35,688 nt of DNA from Acidimicrobiia bacterium (GCA_030599515.1 JAUVNV010000002.1:1-35688), one strand, 5' to 3'; shown: positions 23,799 through 32,573, counted from the stretch's first letter. The notes: generated by a model not told the origin, from the letters alone. Program-made: numbers and translations.

Positions 23799-24236
23799 TT
23801 CAGCAAAGACCATCTCTACCACCTCATCAACTGCGGCGTCGACTTCGGGGCTCAGATTCACTCCCGGTTCGACTTTCCCGATCTCGATCCCGAAGACGAC
23901 CAACTCGTCGGGCAACATGTCGACGGCACCACCCAGGTCGATGGCTTCGACGACGCCGATGAGATGGGTCGATGCCGAGCGCCACGAGGATGGGAATCCC
24001 CCCTTCCCGTCGATACGATGAATCGAGCCGGGAACGCCACCCGAGACCACGGCGTCGACGACGACGGCCAGCCTGGCGTCGCGCCACGTGTCGAGAAGAT
24101 GTGTGGCATCCCCGACCGATTCGACCAGGGCAACCGACTCCGGAGGTCGGCCGGCGAGCCGGTCGATCACGACCGGCCCCGCAGCGTCGTCCCCCATCAT
24201 CCGGTTCCCGACCCCGATCACGACGACGTCAGCCAC
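23775..24236 (-). CDS. [NiFe]-hydrogenase maturation protease
   Basis: This 153-residue protein of the HycI/HybD family starts (GTG) [21 protein letters not shown], the GxGNxxxxDD motif whose Glu/Asp binds nickel, followed by [14 protein letters not shown] and the later [13 protein letters not shown] histidine motif. It removes the C-terminal tail of the large subunit after nickel insertion. It overlaps the large-subunit gene by 8 bases and is the last gene of the operon. Its C-terminal SVIGNR and stop codon are encoded by the 7-bp array, so the original end of the gene has been replaced or extended by repeat DNA. Confidence 0.9.
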   Translation of the reverse strand: MADVVVIGVGNRMMGDDAAGPVVIDRLAGRPPESVALVESVGDATHLLDTWRDARLAVVVDAVVSGGVPGSIHRIDGKGGFPSSWRSASTHLIGVVEAIDLGGAVDMLPDELVVFGIEIGKVEPGVNLSPEVDAAVDEVVEMVFAELSVIGNR

Positions 24237-25521
24237 GCTCCACCGTCAGGTCGAGGAAGTGCGTGGCGCATGAGATACACGGGTCGTAGTTGCGGATCGA
24301 CTGTTCGAGGACCCACGACAACTCGTCGTCGGGAAGATGGAGGTGCCGTTCGAGAACGAACCGGAGATCCGACTCGATCGTCAACTGGTTCTGAGCCGTC
24401 GGGGGAACGATCTGCGCGTCGGCGATACGCCCGTCGTCGTGAATCCGATATCGGTGGTACAGCAGTCCTCGGGGGGCTTCCGTCGCACCGTGCCCCTCAC
24501 CCTCGACCGCCCTGTATGCCACGTATGGCTCCGGTGGCTGCTCGTAGCCGTCGATGATCCGCAGGGACTCTTCTACTGCGTAGAGCACCTCGACGGCACG
24601 CACCACGATGCTCTTGAAGGGATTGGCGACCATGGTCCCGAGGCCAGCGTCGAAGGCCATCTCTTGAGCGAACGGCGTCAGCTTCTCGAAGTTGTTGGCG
24701 TAGCGGGCGAGCGGACCGACGTGATAGGCGCCGCGCTCGCGGATCTGCGAATGGAGGGCGTTCGATCGCTCAACGTGCTGCTCGACGAAGTAGTTGTTGT
24801 ACTCGGAGATCGCCAGGTCGAGACCCTTGCTCGAGACGATCCGACCCTCGTTGAATGGATACTCGTCGGCGTGGCTCAACGAGACGAACTCGAAATCCAT
24901 GTCGGCTTCGGGGAAGTTGAATCCGCTCACGAAGCGGATCGTCGCCACTGCTGCGTCCTTGGCCCATTCGAGTTCGGGGACGAGCGATTCGAGTTCGCGT
25001 TTCGTCGGTGTCCGGTAGAACCCGCCTACACGGACGTTGATCGGGTGAATCTCGCGCCCGCCCACGAGTGCAACGATCGAGTTCCCGGCCTTCTTGAGCC
25101 GGAGACCCTGTTCAACGACCTCCCGGTGATCGGCGGCCATGTGGACACCGCTCTCGTACCCCAGGAAGTCGGGAGCGTGGAGCAGGTAGATGTGCAGCGC
25201 GTGGCTCTCGATCCACTCGCCGCAGTAGAGCAACCTGCGCAACTCGCGCAGTGAGCCTCCAACGGTCACACCGAACGCGTCCTCCATCGCGTGGACGGCA
25301 CTCATCTGATACGCAACCGGGCAGATGCCGCAGATCCGTGCCGTGATGTCCGGTGCTTCGGTGTGGGGCCGACCCCGCATGAACGCCTCGAAGAACCGGG
25401 GCGGCTCGAAGATCGAGAACTCGACGTCCTCGATCTGATCATCGACGACCTTGACCCGCATCGATCCCTCGCCTTCGACCCGTGCCAGGTACTCGACCGA
25501 GATCTCTCTAGCGTTCGTCAT
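24229..25521 (-). CDS. hydA: [NiFe]-hydrogenase large (alpha) subunit, group 3b-like
   Basis: This 430-residue subunit carries the NiFe site: N-terminal [11 protein letters not shown] (C64, C67) and C-terminal DPCISCATH (C415, C418, H421). The tail after H421 is only nine residues (FLDLTVERG), presumably removed by the adjacent protease. The usual histidine at the end of the N-terminal motif is replaced (AYQ). With diaphorase, small-subunit and ferredoxin-type genes it forms a soluble, NAD(P)-linked bidirectional hydrogenase (group 3b, also called sulfhydrogenase). The start overlaps the small-subunit stop as ATGA. Metal-centre assembly genes (hypA-F) are not in the window. Confidence 0.93.
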   Translation of the reverse strand: MTNAREISVEYLARVEGEGSMRVKVVDDQIEDVEFSIFEPPRFFEAFMRGRPHTEAPDITARICGICPVAYQMSAVHAMEDAFGVTVGGSLRELRRLLYCGEWIESHALHIYLLHAPDFLGYESGVHMAADHREVVEQGLRLKKAGNSIVALVGGREIHPINVRVGGFYRTPTKRELESLVPELEWAKDAAVATIRFVSGFNFPEADMDFEFVSLSHADEYPFNEGRIVSSKGLDLAISEYNNYFVEQHVERSNALHSQIRERGAYHVGPLARYANNFEKLTPFAQEMAFDAGLGTMVANPFKSIVVRAVEVLYAVEESLRIIDGYEQPPEPYVAYRAVEGEGHGATEAPRGLLYHRYRIHDDGRIADAQIVPPTAQNQLTIESDLRFVLERHLHLPDDELSWVLEQSIRNYDPCISCATHFLDLTVERG

Positions 25522-26312
25522 CGCGCACCTCCGATCTCGATCGCTGCTTCCCGCCGGTCGCTCTCAACACGGAACGCCTCGGACCAAGCGTTGAAGCTCC
25601 TGAACGCGTCGACAAGCTCCCGGTCGGATGCGCCCATGACTCCCCATTGGTCGGCGAGAGCGGCCGTGTTCGGACTCTCCATCGGACCGAAGCAACCGAA
25701 GCAGCCCCGGTCGTACGCGGGGCACAGGGCATCGCAACCTGCCTGGGTGACCGGGCCAAGGCACGGTGTGCCGTGGGACACCATCACACACGGATTGCCC
25801 CTCAACTTGCACTCGACGCACACGCTGTAGGTCGGGATGTTCGGGCGCCGCCCCTGGAGGAACGCGACCAGCACCTCGAGCAATTGGTACTTCGAGACCG
25901 GGCACCCGCGCAGTTCGAAGTCGACCTGCACATGGTCGGCGACGGGCGTCGAGGTCTGCAGCGTGTCGATGTAGTCGGGGTGGGCGTAAACGTACCGGGT
26001 GAAGTCGTCGACGTCCTTCCAGTTGCGCAACGCCTGGATCCCGCCTGCCGTAGCGCATGCCCCGATCGTGATGAGCAAGGGAGTCTCCTCCCGGATCTGC
26101 TTGATCCGTTCGGCGTCATGGGCGGTCGTGATCGATCCCTCGACCAGAGTCACGTCATAGGGCGGTGGAAGCACCTCGCGTGACGCTTCCATGAAGTTGG
26201 CGATCTGGATGACACCGGCGACGGCGAGGAGCTCGTCCTCGAGGTCGAGGAGGCTCAGTTGGCAGCCATCGCACGAAGCGAACTTGTGAACCGCCAGAGT
26301 CGGAAGGGCCAT
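25518..26312 (-). CDS. hydD: [NiFe]-hydrogenase small (delta) subunit, group 3b-like
   Basis: This 264-residue iron-sulfur subunit has [14 protein letters not shown] (C14, C17), [10 protein letters not shown] and [14 protein letters not shown], which together ligate the proximal 4Fe-4S cluster. A Cys-rich C-terminal part ([42 protein letters not shown]) holds further clusters. It has no Tat signal, so the enzyme is cytoplasmic. ATG 26312 is preceded by a strong GGAGG and lies one base after the preceding gene's stop; an upstream in-frame ATG (26354) would overlap that gene. Confidence 0.93.
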   Translation of the reverse strand: MALPTLAVHKFASCDGCQLSLLDLEDELLAVAGVIQIANFMEASREVLPPPYDVTLVEGSITTAHDAERIKQIREETPLLITIGACATAGGIQALRNWKDVDDFTRYVYAHPDYIDTLQTSTPVADHVQVDFELRGCPVSKYQLLEVLVAFLQGRRPNIPTYSVCVECKLRGNPCVMVSHGTPCLGPVTQAGCDALCPAYDRGCFGCFGPMESPNTAALADQWGVMGASDRELVDAFRSFNAWSEAFRVESDRREAAIEIGGAR

Positions 26313-26313
26313 G

Positions 26314-27162
26314 TCACACCTCCCTGGTCCAGAACGTGTCGGACATCGCAGCACAGCTCAGTATCGGACCGTCCTTGCAAACGAAGTGACGCCCGAGCTG
26401 GCAATGACCGCAGAGGCCGATCCCGCACTTCATGTTCCGCTCCATCGAGACGTACAGCCGATCGTCGGTGATCCCTTTCCGTTCCAAGTCCTGGATCGTG
26501 AATCGCATCATGATCTCAGGACCGCAGACGAATGCCACGGCCGACTCTGGATCGAACGACGCACGGTTGATCAAGGACGTCACAACACCGACCGGTCCGC
26601 GCCAGACCTGATCACCGTGGTCGACGGTGATCAGGACGTCCAGGTCGAATCGACCACGCCACTCCTGGAGCTCGTCGGCGAACAGCAGCTCGCTCGGCGA
26701 TCGGGCGCCGTACATGAGCGTGACATTGCCGTAGCGATCACGATGCTCGAGAATCTCGAAGATCGCGGGCCGAAGCGGAGCAAGCCCGATTCCGCCGGTG
26801 ACGATGAGCAGATCGCCACCCTCGGCGACGCCGGTCGGCCACGCCGACCCATATGGGCCTCGCACGCCGACGGAGTCTCCCGGTGAGACGGAGGTGAGAG
26901 CGTCGGTGACCGGCCCGACGGCCCGGATCGTTTGAACGAGCCGGCTCGGATCGTTCGGATCTCCACTGATCGAGATCGGCACCTCACCGACTCCGAAGGC
27001 GTAGAGCATCGTGAACTGACCGGGTGCGAATCCCCAGTCGCTCTCCGGTGGTTCGATGTCGAGCGTGAATGTGTCTTCGAGCTCTCGCACGACCGAGCGG
27101 ACCCGGCAGGGAACCGGGTGCATCGGGCGTACGGCGGGTTCAGCGAGGAGTTGAGTAGACAT
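26314..27162 (-). CDS. hydG: hydrogenase diaphorase (gamma) subunit, FAD/NAD(P)-binding
   Basis: This 282-residue member of the ferredoxin-NADP reductase-like family is related to PyrK and sulfhydrogenase gamma. The FAD segment is [11 protein letters not shown], the nucleotide-binding segment [17 protein letters not shown], and the C-terminal 2Fe-2S site has C246, C251, C254 and C262 (CGIGLCGHC). It passes electrons between NAD(P)H and the hydrogenase core. The start overlaps the cNMP-like gene by 23 bases; ATG 27123 is an alternative but AAGGA lies ahead of ATG 27162. Confidence 0.92.
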   Translation of the reverse strand: MSTQLLAEPAVRPMHPVPCRVRSVVRELEDTFTLDIEPPESDWGFAPGQFTMLYAFGVGEVPISISGDPNDPSRLVQTIRAVGPVTDALTSVSPGDSVGVRGPYGSAWPTGVAEGGDLLIVTGGIGLAPLRPAIFEILEHRDRYGNVTLMYGARSPSELLFADELQEWRGRFDLDVLITVDHGDQVWRGPVGVVTSLINRASFDPESAVAFVCGPEIMMRFTIQDLERKGITDDRLYVSMERNMKCGIGLCGHCQLGRHFVCKDGPILSCAAMSDTFWTREV

Positions 27163-27601
27163 CGAGTAACTGAATCCTTATCGATTGCATGCGGTTGACA
27201 AGCATCTCGGTGAAGCGCTTCATCAGCTCATATCCGAGAGCTGGATCGACTTCGGAGGCATTCTTCAGTTTGGGTCCGTCGAACCAGATGCCCTCGGTAT
27301 CGCTGTGCACGTGGGCGTCATAGGTCCACCGGTACGGCGGGTACAGCCACGACCATCCGAGGAAGTCGCCGGAATGCAGGGTGAGGATCACCTGCGGCCC
27401 GTGCCCCGGCGTCTGCATCTCGAGCGCAACGTCACCGTCCAGGATGAGCAGCGGACCAAGGGCGCTCGTGCCCTCAGTGAAGATCGTCTGCCCTTCGTGA
27501 TAGGACACCAGCGCGCCCGTCTCCGCGACGATCCGGATCTGGTCGTGGGTCATCCCCGCAAAGAAGGGATGCTCGACGATCAGGTCGAACACTTCACTCA
27601 T
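27140..27601 (-). CDS. cyclic-nucleotide-binding-domain protein in hydrogenase operon (no HTH)
   Basis: This 153-residue protein is a single cNMP-binding-like (CRP/FNR sensor) domain: HPFFAGMTHDQIRIVAE, YHEGQTIFTEGTSALGPLLILDGDVAL, and LHSGDFLGWSWLYPPYRW in place of the phosphate-binding cassette. It ends soon after the dimerisation-like helix ([25 protein letters not shown]) with no DNA-binding helix-turn-helix. It overlaps hydB by 4 bases (ATGA) and hydG by 23, so it is made with the enzyme subunits. A regulatory or structural subunit that senses a ligand is inferred; the usual cAMP-contacting Arg in the cassette is not evident. Confidence 0.82.
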   Translation of the reverse strand: MSEVFDLIVEHPFFAGMTHDQIRIVAETGALVSYHEGQTIFTEGTSALGPLLILDGDVALEMQTPGHGPQVILTLHSGDFLGWSWLYPPYRWTYDAHVHSDTEGIWFDGPKLKNASEVDPALGYELMKRFTEMLVNRMQSIRIQLLDVYSTPR

Positions 27602-28746
27602 TCGGCTACCTCCTTGACGGCGGGAGTTCCGACCGCAACCCGGCGGATGTCCCGTTCCCGGATCATTGCTACTTCTCTCGTGATGTCGATTCCGACCGGG
27701 CACCAGGTGATGCAGCGTCCACACCCCACGCATCCGATCGAATCGAACTGGTCCTGCCACGACGCCAACTTGTGCGTGAGCCACTGGCGGTAACGCGCGG
27801 AGGACGACGAACGAACCGGTCCGCCGTGGATGTAGGAGAAGTCGAGAGTGAAACACGAGTCCCATGTCCGCGCCCTCTCTGCGCTGGACCCGTCGAGCGC
27901 CTGACGGTCCTCAACGGTTGAACAGAAGCACGTGGGACACACCATCGTGCAGTTCGTACATGACAGACAGCGCTCTCCTATCTCATCCCAGTACGGGTTC
28001 GCGAGGTTCGCATAGAGCAGGTCCTTCAGACCCTTCGTCTCGAGCGTCCGCCCCATGTGGTCCGTCGCATGGACCACGAGTCGACGCGCCGTGACGACCT
28101 CTTCGTCGCGAGCCTCGCGGGCTGCGAGCTCCGCAAGCACATCGGCGCCCGTGTCGGTCCCCGCCTCGGCAAGGAAGTAGTGGTTTTCGCCGCCCAGCAC
28201 TTCCGTGAGGGCGATGTCGTAGCCCTCGTTGACATCCGGCCCGGTTCCGAGCGAGGCGCAGAAGCAGGTTGCCGCGGGCTCGGTGCAGTTCACAGCGACG
28301 GTGAACGACCGCTTTCGCCGCTCTGTGTAGATGCCGTCTTCGACGGGCAGGTACACGTCGTCCTGGATCTTCATCGCCGCCACCTCGCAAGGACGTGCTC
28401 CGAAGAACGCGTAGCTCGGAGGCTCCTCGGGTTCCACCGTCTCGAATCCGTCCGCCGTACGAAGTCCCTTCCAGAACACGGTCCCAGGCGGCGTGAGGAA
28501 CTTCTTCCACGACTGAGGCCCGACGACGTACCCGAAGAGTGCGTCGTCGTCTCGTTCCTCGAGACGGTACGTCCCGGCCTCCTGCCGATCGCGTATGCCG
28601 ACCGGTAGATCCCCGGTCGATGTGATCGTGTCATAGAGAATGGTCTGGCCACGAACGGTCGGTCCGACGACCTCGTAGCCCCGGTCGATGAGGGCGTCGA
28701 TGAGAGCATCGACGCCCTCACGATCGATGACGAGTGGTTCTGTCAC
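27598..28746 (-). CDS. hydB: sulfhydrogenase beta subunit (4Fe-4S), group 3b-like
   Basis: This 382-residue iron-sulfur protein resembles sulfhydrogenase beta and anaerobic sulfite reductase A subunits. The N-terminal two thirds (LFGYVVGPQSWKKFLTPP, FFGARPCEVAAMKIQD) are the non-cluster domain, with cysteine motifs in the middle (NCTEPAATCFCASLGTGPDV). The C-terminal third has two ferredoxin-like motifs, CLSCTNCTMVCPTCFC and CVGCGRCITWCP. It shuttles electrons from the diaphorase to the small subunit and could carry S0/polysulfide reduction. GTG 28746 begins TEPLVIDREGVDALIDAL and is preceded by GGAG; longer upstream frames encode Arg/Pro-rich sequence unlike the family. It is the first gene of the operon. 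Confidence 0.88.
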   Translation of the reverse strand: MTEPLVIDREGVDALIDALIDRGYEVVGPTVRGQTILYDTITSTGDLPVGIRDRQEAGTYRLEERDDDALFGYVVGPQSWKKFLTPPGTVFWKGLRTADGFETVEPEEPPSYAFFGARPCEVAAMKIQDDVYLPVEDGIYTERRKRSFTVAVNCTEPAATCFCASLGTGPDVNEGYDIALTEVLGGENHYFLAEAGTDTGADVLAELAAREARDEEVVTARRLVVHATDHMGRTLETKGLKDLLYANLANPYWDEIGERCLSCTNCTMVCPTCFCSTVEDRQALDGSSAERARTWDSCFTLDFSYIHGGPVRSSSSARYRQWLTHKLASWQDQFDSIGCVGCGRCITWCPVGIDITREVAMIRERDIRRVAVGTPAVKEVAE

Positions 28747-28765
28747 GTCTCCATCCTGGGATGCT

Positions 28766-28779
28766 CCGGTACACGGTAC
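28766..28779. repeat. trace of a 7-bp array (divergent junction hydB / PAC2)
   Basis: CCGGTAC and ACGGTAC lie in tandem, followed by unrelated sequence. Two units are not significant alone; they are listed because the unit type (xxGGTAC) matches the arrays at 6107 and 29785. The rest of the 170-base gap holds only the PAC2 -10 candidate. Confidence 0.25.
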
Positions 28780-28903
28780 GAACGGCCGGCAGGGTGGCCT
28801 AGGGCCGGAGGTCTCAGGACGGAGGCCGTTCGACCCTATCGCGGTTCGGTGCCGCGTCGGGCGACAACGGTGACACTCGATGGGCGCTACGGCGTCCGCC
28901 CGA

Positions 28904-28909
28904 TAGCCT
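28904..28909 (+). promoter_or_regulatory. putative -10 element of the PAC2 gene
   Basis: TAGCCT lies 7 nt before the GTG start at 28917 with no Shine-Dalgarno, in line with a leaderless transcript. A weak TGGGCG (28881-28886) is the only -35 candidate at suitable spacing. Confidence 0.45.
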
Positions 28910-28916
28910 TCCGGTC

Positions 28917-29756
28917 GTGAACCCCGTACGACGCTTCGGAAAACCTTCCCTTCGCCGGCCGCGCGCGGTTCTCGCGTTCGAAGGCTGGAACGACGCATGT
29001 GATGCCGCCTCCGGAGCCCTCCGCCATCTGCTGGAGCACCGCGACGTCCGGCACCCCTTCGCCATCATCGAATCGGAGGAGTTCTTCGACTTCCAGGAGC
29101 ACCGCCCCTCGGTCTCCGTCCAGAACGGTGCCGTCCAAGCGATGACGTGGCCCGAGACACGCTTCTACGCGATCGAACGCCCCGATCGGGACCACGACCT
29201 CGTCATCGTGGTCGGAGACGAACCGACGTTCCGCTGGAAGACCTTCGCCCGAACCGTGACGGCGGTTCTCGCCGACAGTGGCGTCGAGTCCGCAACGATG
29301 CTCGGTGCCTACATCGGATCGGTCACCCACTCGAGACCCGTCCCCCTGTCGGCCGTCGCCACCGACCCTTCATTCCTCGAGGCGACCACATTGCCGCCTA
29401 CCGACTACGAGGGGCCGACCGGGATCATCGCCGTGCTCGGAGAAGCGTGCAAGGAGGCCGGCATCCCGGCCACGAGTATCTGGGCGGCGACGCCGCACTA
29501 CCTCGCGGCGAATCCGAATCCGATGGCGATGCGCGCTCTGCTCAGCAAGGCCGGCGAAGTCGTCGGTTTTGACGGAGACAGCGAAGAACTCCGCAACCTT
29601 GAGGCCGAGTTCATCGTCCAGGTCGACGAGGCCGTTGCAGAATCGGACGACCTCGCCGAGTACGTTCGCGAGGTCGCTGAGAACGGCCGGGAGATGGATC
29701 CGGGACGGACGGGTGATCTCGTCGATGAGATCGAGCGCTTCCTCAAAGACGTGTGA
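28917..29756 (+). CDS. PAC2 family protein (proteasome-assembly-chaperone-like)
   Basis: This 279-residue protein starts (GTG) NPVRRFGKPSLRRPRAVLAFEGWNDACDAASGALRHL. The AFEGWNDAG-like segment, DLVIVVGDEPTFRWKTF, LGAYIGSVTHSRPVPL and TGIIAVLGEACKEAGIP follow the actinobacterial PAC2 (ATP-grasp-superfamily-like) pattern. The family is widespread in actinobacteria with unclear function; a link to proteasome assembly comes from distant eukaryotic homologues. No proteasome genes are in the window. It is monocistronic and ends in an Asp/Glu-rich helix. Confidence 0.88.
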   Translation: MNPVRRFGKPSLRRPRAVLAFEGWNDACDAASGALRHLLEHRDVRHPFAIIESEEFFDFQEHRPSVSVQNGAVQAMTWPETRFYAIERPDRDHDLVIVVGDEPTFRWKTFARTVTAVLADSGVESATMLGAYIGSVTHSRPVPLSAVATDPSFLEATTLPPTDYEGPTGIIAVLGEACKEAGIPATSIWAATPHYLAANPNPMAMRALLSKAGEVVGFDGDSEELRNLEAEFIVQVDEAVAESDDLAEYVREVAENGREMDPGRTGDLVDEIERFLKDV

Positions 29757-29763
29757 CCGGCGT

Positions 29764-29791
29764 CAGTACCGAGTGCTCAGTACCCGGTACG
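29764..29791. repeat. short 7-bp array (convergent junction PAC2 / bS22-like)
   Basis: CAGTACC, GAGTGCT, CAGTACC, CGGTACG in continuous phase fill most of the 47-base gap between the two convergent stop codons. Unit type matches the arrays at 6106 and 7092. Confidence 0.65.
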
Positions 29792-29803
29792 GCGGCCGAG
29801 CCG

Positions 29804-29896
29804 CTACTTCCTCGTCTTGTGGCGATTCGCCTTGATGCGCTTGCGGTACTTGTGCTTGCTCATCTTCTTCCGACGCTTCTTGATCAGCGAACCCAT
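29804..29896 (-). CDS. bS22/AURKAIP1-type small ribosomal peptide
   Basis: This 30-residue, extremely basic peptide (MGSLIKKRRKKMSKHKYRK, then RIKANRHKTRK) closely matches the bS22/AURKAIP1 C-terminal domain found on mycobacterial small ribosomal subunits (pattern MGSVIKKRRKRMSKKKHRK). It would bind 16S rRNA in the 30S subunit. Because of its length it is easily missed; a longer in-frame start upstream (30094) gives unlike sequence. GAGG lies 8-11 bases ahead of ATG 29896. It stands alone between PAC2 (convergent) and the C26 hydrolase (divergent). Confidence 0.9.
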   Translation of the reverse strand: MGSLIKKRRKKMSKHKYRKRIKANRHKTRK

Positions 29897-30038
29897 GCAG
29901 GAGACCTCACTCGGTGTATTCGGGGACCGGTTCCGGCGGCGGCGAGGCCGGGCCGGAGCCCATAAGGTTCGCGGAGGATAGGCCGCTACGCAAACAGGTG
30001 TCACTCCGGGATCCGGCAGCCAACATCGTCGACGCTTG

Positions 30039-30044
30039 TAGAAT
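30039..30044 (+). promoter_or_regulatory. putative -10 element of the C26 hydrolase gene
   Basis: TAGAAT, a near-ideal -10, is 7 nt upstream of ATG 30052 with no Shine-Dalgarno in between, pointing to a leaderless mRNA and supporting this start over in-frame ATGs further upstream. Confidence 0.5.
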
Positions 30045-30051
30045 CCTCCGG

Positions 30052-30825
30052 ATGCGGCCAATCGTCGGGGTGACGTCCCAACCGAAGCAGGCAATAAGTG
30101 CCTCCGGCAACCTCGATTCGCATGTCATTGGACACACGTACACCGACTCTGTAATCCGAGCGGGCGGCGTCCCCGTGATCCTCCCCCCGGTACCGAACGA
30201 CGGCGTCGCAGCGCTCGTCGATCGTCTCGACGGCATCGTCTTCACCGGCGGAGGAGACATGGAGCCCTGCCGGTACGGCGAAGAGCCCCACCCCGAGATC
30301 CGCAAGACCAACTCCGACCGGGACGAGTTCGAGATCCTTCTCGTCCATGAAGCCAAGAGCCGTCGTCTCCCGGTCCTTGCCATCTGTCGGGGTCTCCAGG
30401 TGGTGAACGTCGCCCTCGGCGGAACGCTCATCCAGGACATTCCGTCCGCGATCGGTTCGACCGACCACGGCGTTCGAGGTGAAGCTGTCTACGAGGCCCA
30501 TCAGCCCGTCACGATCGATGCAAATTCCAAGATCGCCAAAGCGGTCCGGACCACGGAACTGATGGTGAACTCCATCCACCACCAGGCTGTGAAGGTGCTC
30601 GGCCCCGGGTTCCGGGCAGTTGCCTGGGCCGACGACGGCGTAATCGAGGGGATCGAGCACGAGGACGATGAGTGGCCGCTCCTAGCTGTGCAGTGGCACC
30701 CCGAATTCCTCGGCGACAATTGTGACGAGGCATCCCATCTCCTGTTCGAGGCGTTCGTCGAGTCGATCAGGCTCGCTCACCCCACGACGGATTGGGTACC
30801 TCACGATGCCACGGTCGGTTGCTAA
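30052..30825 (+). CDS. gamma-glutamyl-gamma-aminobutyrate hydrolase family (peptidase C26) protein
   Basis: The 257-residue class I glutamine-amidotransferase-like protein starts MRPIVGVTSQPKQ. It has GIVFTGGGDMEP, the nucleophile elbow LAICRGLQ (C112) and the His/Glu segment AVQWHPEF. PuuD-type members hydrolyse gamma-glutamyl-GABA in putrescine degradation; the family also includes other gamma-glutamyl amidases, so the substrate is uncertain. An in-frame ATG at 29914 would add 46 residues of unlike sequence. The stop overlaps the convergent thrB stop by three bases (CTAA). Confidence 0.85.
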   Translation: MRPIVGVTSQPKQAISASGNLDSHVIGHTYTDSVIRAGGVPVILPPVPNDGVAALVDRLDGIVFTGGGDMEPCRYGEEPHPEIRKTNSDRDEFEILLVHEAKSRRLPVLAICRGLQVVNVALGGTLIQDIPSAIGSTDHGVRGEAVYEAHQPVTIDANSKIAKAVRTTELMVNSIHHQAVKVLGPGFRAVAWADDGVIEGIEHEDDEWPLLAVQWHPEFLGDNCDEASHLLFEAFVESIRLAHPTTDWVPHDATVGC

Positions 30826-31658
30826 CGCAACCCTTCGTAGTCGACGCCGAGTACTCGCACGACTCCCGCCTCGCCGAGCACGGCGCTCAGTGCTTCGATG
30901 ACGGACCCCTTGGTCTCCTCCGTTGCCAGGGCGAGTGTCGTCGGCCCGGCGCCCGACCAGGCGGCGTGGAGAGCGCCGGCCTCGCGGGCCGCCTCGATCA
31001 TCGTTGTGGTGACCGCAGAGAGCGGGCCTCTCACTTGTTCGTGGAACTCGTCCCCGGCGGCCCCAGCGAAAGCATCGGGGTCCCCGGTTCGGAGCGCTTC
31101 CACCAGAAGGATCGCTCTCGACACATTGCGAGCAGCCGCGGGCAACGGAACTTCCGACGGCACCACCTCCCTGGCTCGCTTCGTCGACAATCGCGTGTCC
31201 GGAATCCCGGCGATCGGTATGAGCCGATCATCGAATTGCAGTTCGTACGGCCCGGTCGATCCGACGGCCATGAGACCGCCCCACACGGCCGGAGCAGCAT
31301 TGTCCCCGTGCCCTTCGATGGCGGCGACGATCTCGTAGATCTCGCCCCTCACCGGCTCACCACCAAGCGACCGCTGGGCAGCCGCCGCAGCGGCGGTGGT
31401 GACCGCCGACGACGATCCAAGGCCCCGGGCCCGGGGAATGGCATTGTTCACGGTGAGCGCCATGGCTTGATTCGTGGCGGCCATCACCGCGTCGAACAGC
31501 ATGTCTCCGGTGGTGAGCGTGACCGGCCCATCCCCATCGTCGACCGTCATCTGATCGGCAGGAACGGCATCGACAACGCAATGCAGGTCGAGGGCCAGTC
31601 CGAGAACGTCGAACCCCGGCCCGAGGTTGCCGGACGATGCCGGCGCCGAAGCCCTCAT
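30822..31658 (-). CDS. thrB: homoserine kinase
   Basis: This 278-residue GHMP kinase begins MRASAPASSGNLGPGFDVLGLAL, the typical homoserine-kinase N-terminus, with the ATP-loop PRARGLGSSSA (75-85) and the C-terminal GALHAAWSGAGPTTLAL. It phosphorylates homoserine in threonine synthesis. The thrA and thrC partners are not adjacent; instead the start overlaps the CDF transporter stop (ATGA), giving an unusual two-gene operon. ThrB is somewhat shorter than E. coli's 310 residues but the core is complete. Confidence 0.9.
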   Translation of the reverse strand: MRASAPASSGNLGPGFDVLGLALDLHCVVDAVPADQMTVDDGDGPVTLTTGDMLFDAVMAATNQAMALTVNNAIPRARGLGSSSAVTTAAAAAAQRSLGGEPVRGEIYEIVAAIEGHGDNAAPAVWGGLMAVGSTGPYELQFDDRLIPIAGIPDTRLSTKRAREVVPSEVPLPAAARNVSRAILLVEALRTGDPDAFAGAAGDEFHEQVRGPLSAVTTTMIEAAREAGALHAAWSGAGPTTLALATEETKGSVIEALSAVLGEAGVVRVLGVDYEGLR

Positions 31659-32566
31659 CGATCCACCGGTTCGACGAAGATCCGTGTAGCCGACGGCACG
31701 GCCTCGGTGATCTTCTGCTCGATCTCGACGATGGCACGCTCGATATCGTCCCCGGCGGTCCCTTCATCGAAGTCGAGATCCATCGTGACGAGGATCTCAT
31801 CCGGCGCCAATTGCATGGTTAGGAGTCGGTCGATGGTTCTCACCTCACCGACCGATAGCACCGCGGCGCGGATCTTCGCCCTTTCCTCCCGGGTCGCCGA
31901 CTCACCGATCAGGAGCGACTTCATCTCGACGGCGAGGATCCATGCGACGCCACCGAGGAGTGCGCCGATGAGCACCGACGCCACGCCGTCCCATAGGCCG
32001 TTTCCCGTCAACTCCGCCGCGATGAGTCCCGCTGCGGCGATGAACAGTCCGACGATCGCCGCACTGTCCTCGAATAGCACGACGAGCAGGGAGGGATCTT
32101 TGGATTCCTTGATCGTCTTGCCGAACGTCCGCCCCGCCCGCTGCTCGTTGAACTGCTTCAACGCCGGGCGGAATGCGATGAACCCTTCGAACAGGGCCGC
32201 TATGGCCAGCACACCGAGCGAGAACCAGAGGCCTTCATCGCCGTGCTCGTGGGGGCTCCGGATCCTGTTGATACCGGTAGCGACCGAGAGCGCCGACCCA
32301 CCGACGAACAGGAAGACCGCAACCATGAAGCTCCAGAAGTACATCTCCTTGCCACGTCCGTAGGGGTGCTGGACACTGGCGTCCCACCGTGATGCGGCAT
32401 GCCCACGCAGCAGGAACAGCTGGTTCCCGGAGTCCGCCAGCGAGTGGATGCCCTCGGAGAGCATCGCGCTACTGCCCGAGATCGCAGCAGCGGCGAATTT
32501 CGTGATGGCGATTCCGACGTTCGCCACGAGCGCAAGGATCACGAGCCGTTTGGATTCCGCAGCCAT
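31655..32566 (-). CDS. cation diffusion facilitator (CDF) family transporter
   Basis: The 303-residue protein has about six membrane segments, with the CDF metal sites visible as SEGIHSLADSGNQLFLL in helix 2 and LFEDSAAIVGLFIAA in helix 5, and a C-terminal cytoplasmic domain (VRTIDRLLTMQLAPDEILVTMDLDF). DxxxD/HxxxD patterns differ from ZitB-type zinc exporters and look like the SLC30A9-like subgroup. It would export a divalent metal in exchange for protons. It is the first gene of a pair with thrB, to which it is coupled by ATGA. Confidence 0.9.
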   Translation of the reverse strand: MAAESKRLVILALVANVGIAITKFAAAAISGSSAMLSEGIHSLADSGNQLFLLRGHAASRWDASVQHPYGRGKEMYFWSFMVAVFLFVGGSALSVATGINRIRSPHEHGDEGLWFSLGVLAIAALFEGFIAFRPALKQFNEQRAGRTFGKTIKESKDPSLLVVLFEDSAAIVGLFIAAAGLIAAELTGNGLWDGVASVLIGALLGGVAWILAVEMKSLLIGESATREERAKIRAAVLSVGEVRTIDRLLTMQLAPDEILVTMDLDFDEGTAGDDIERAIVEIEQKITEAVPSATRIFVEPVDR

Positions 32567-32573
32567 CGCGTGG

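Noticed and set aside
29897..30094. Longer version of the bS22-like peptide (96 residues)
   Set aside because: The extra N-terminal sequence is Arg/Pro-rich and unlike the family, whose known members begin at MGS-x-IKKRRK.
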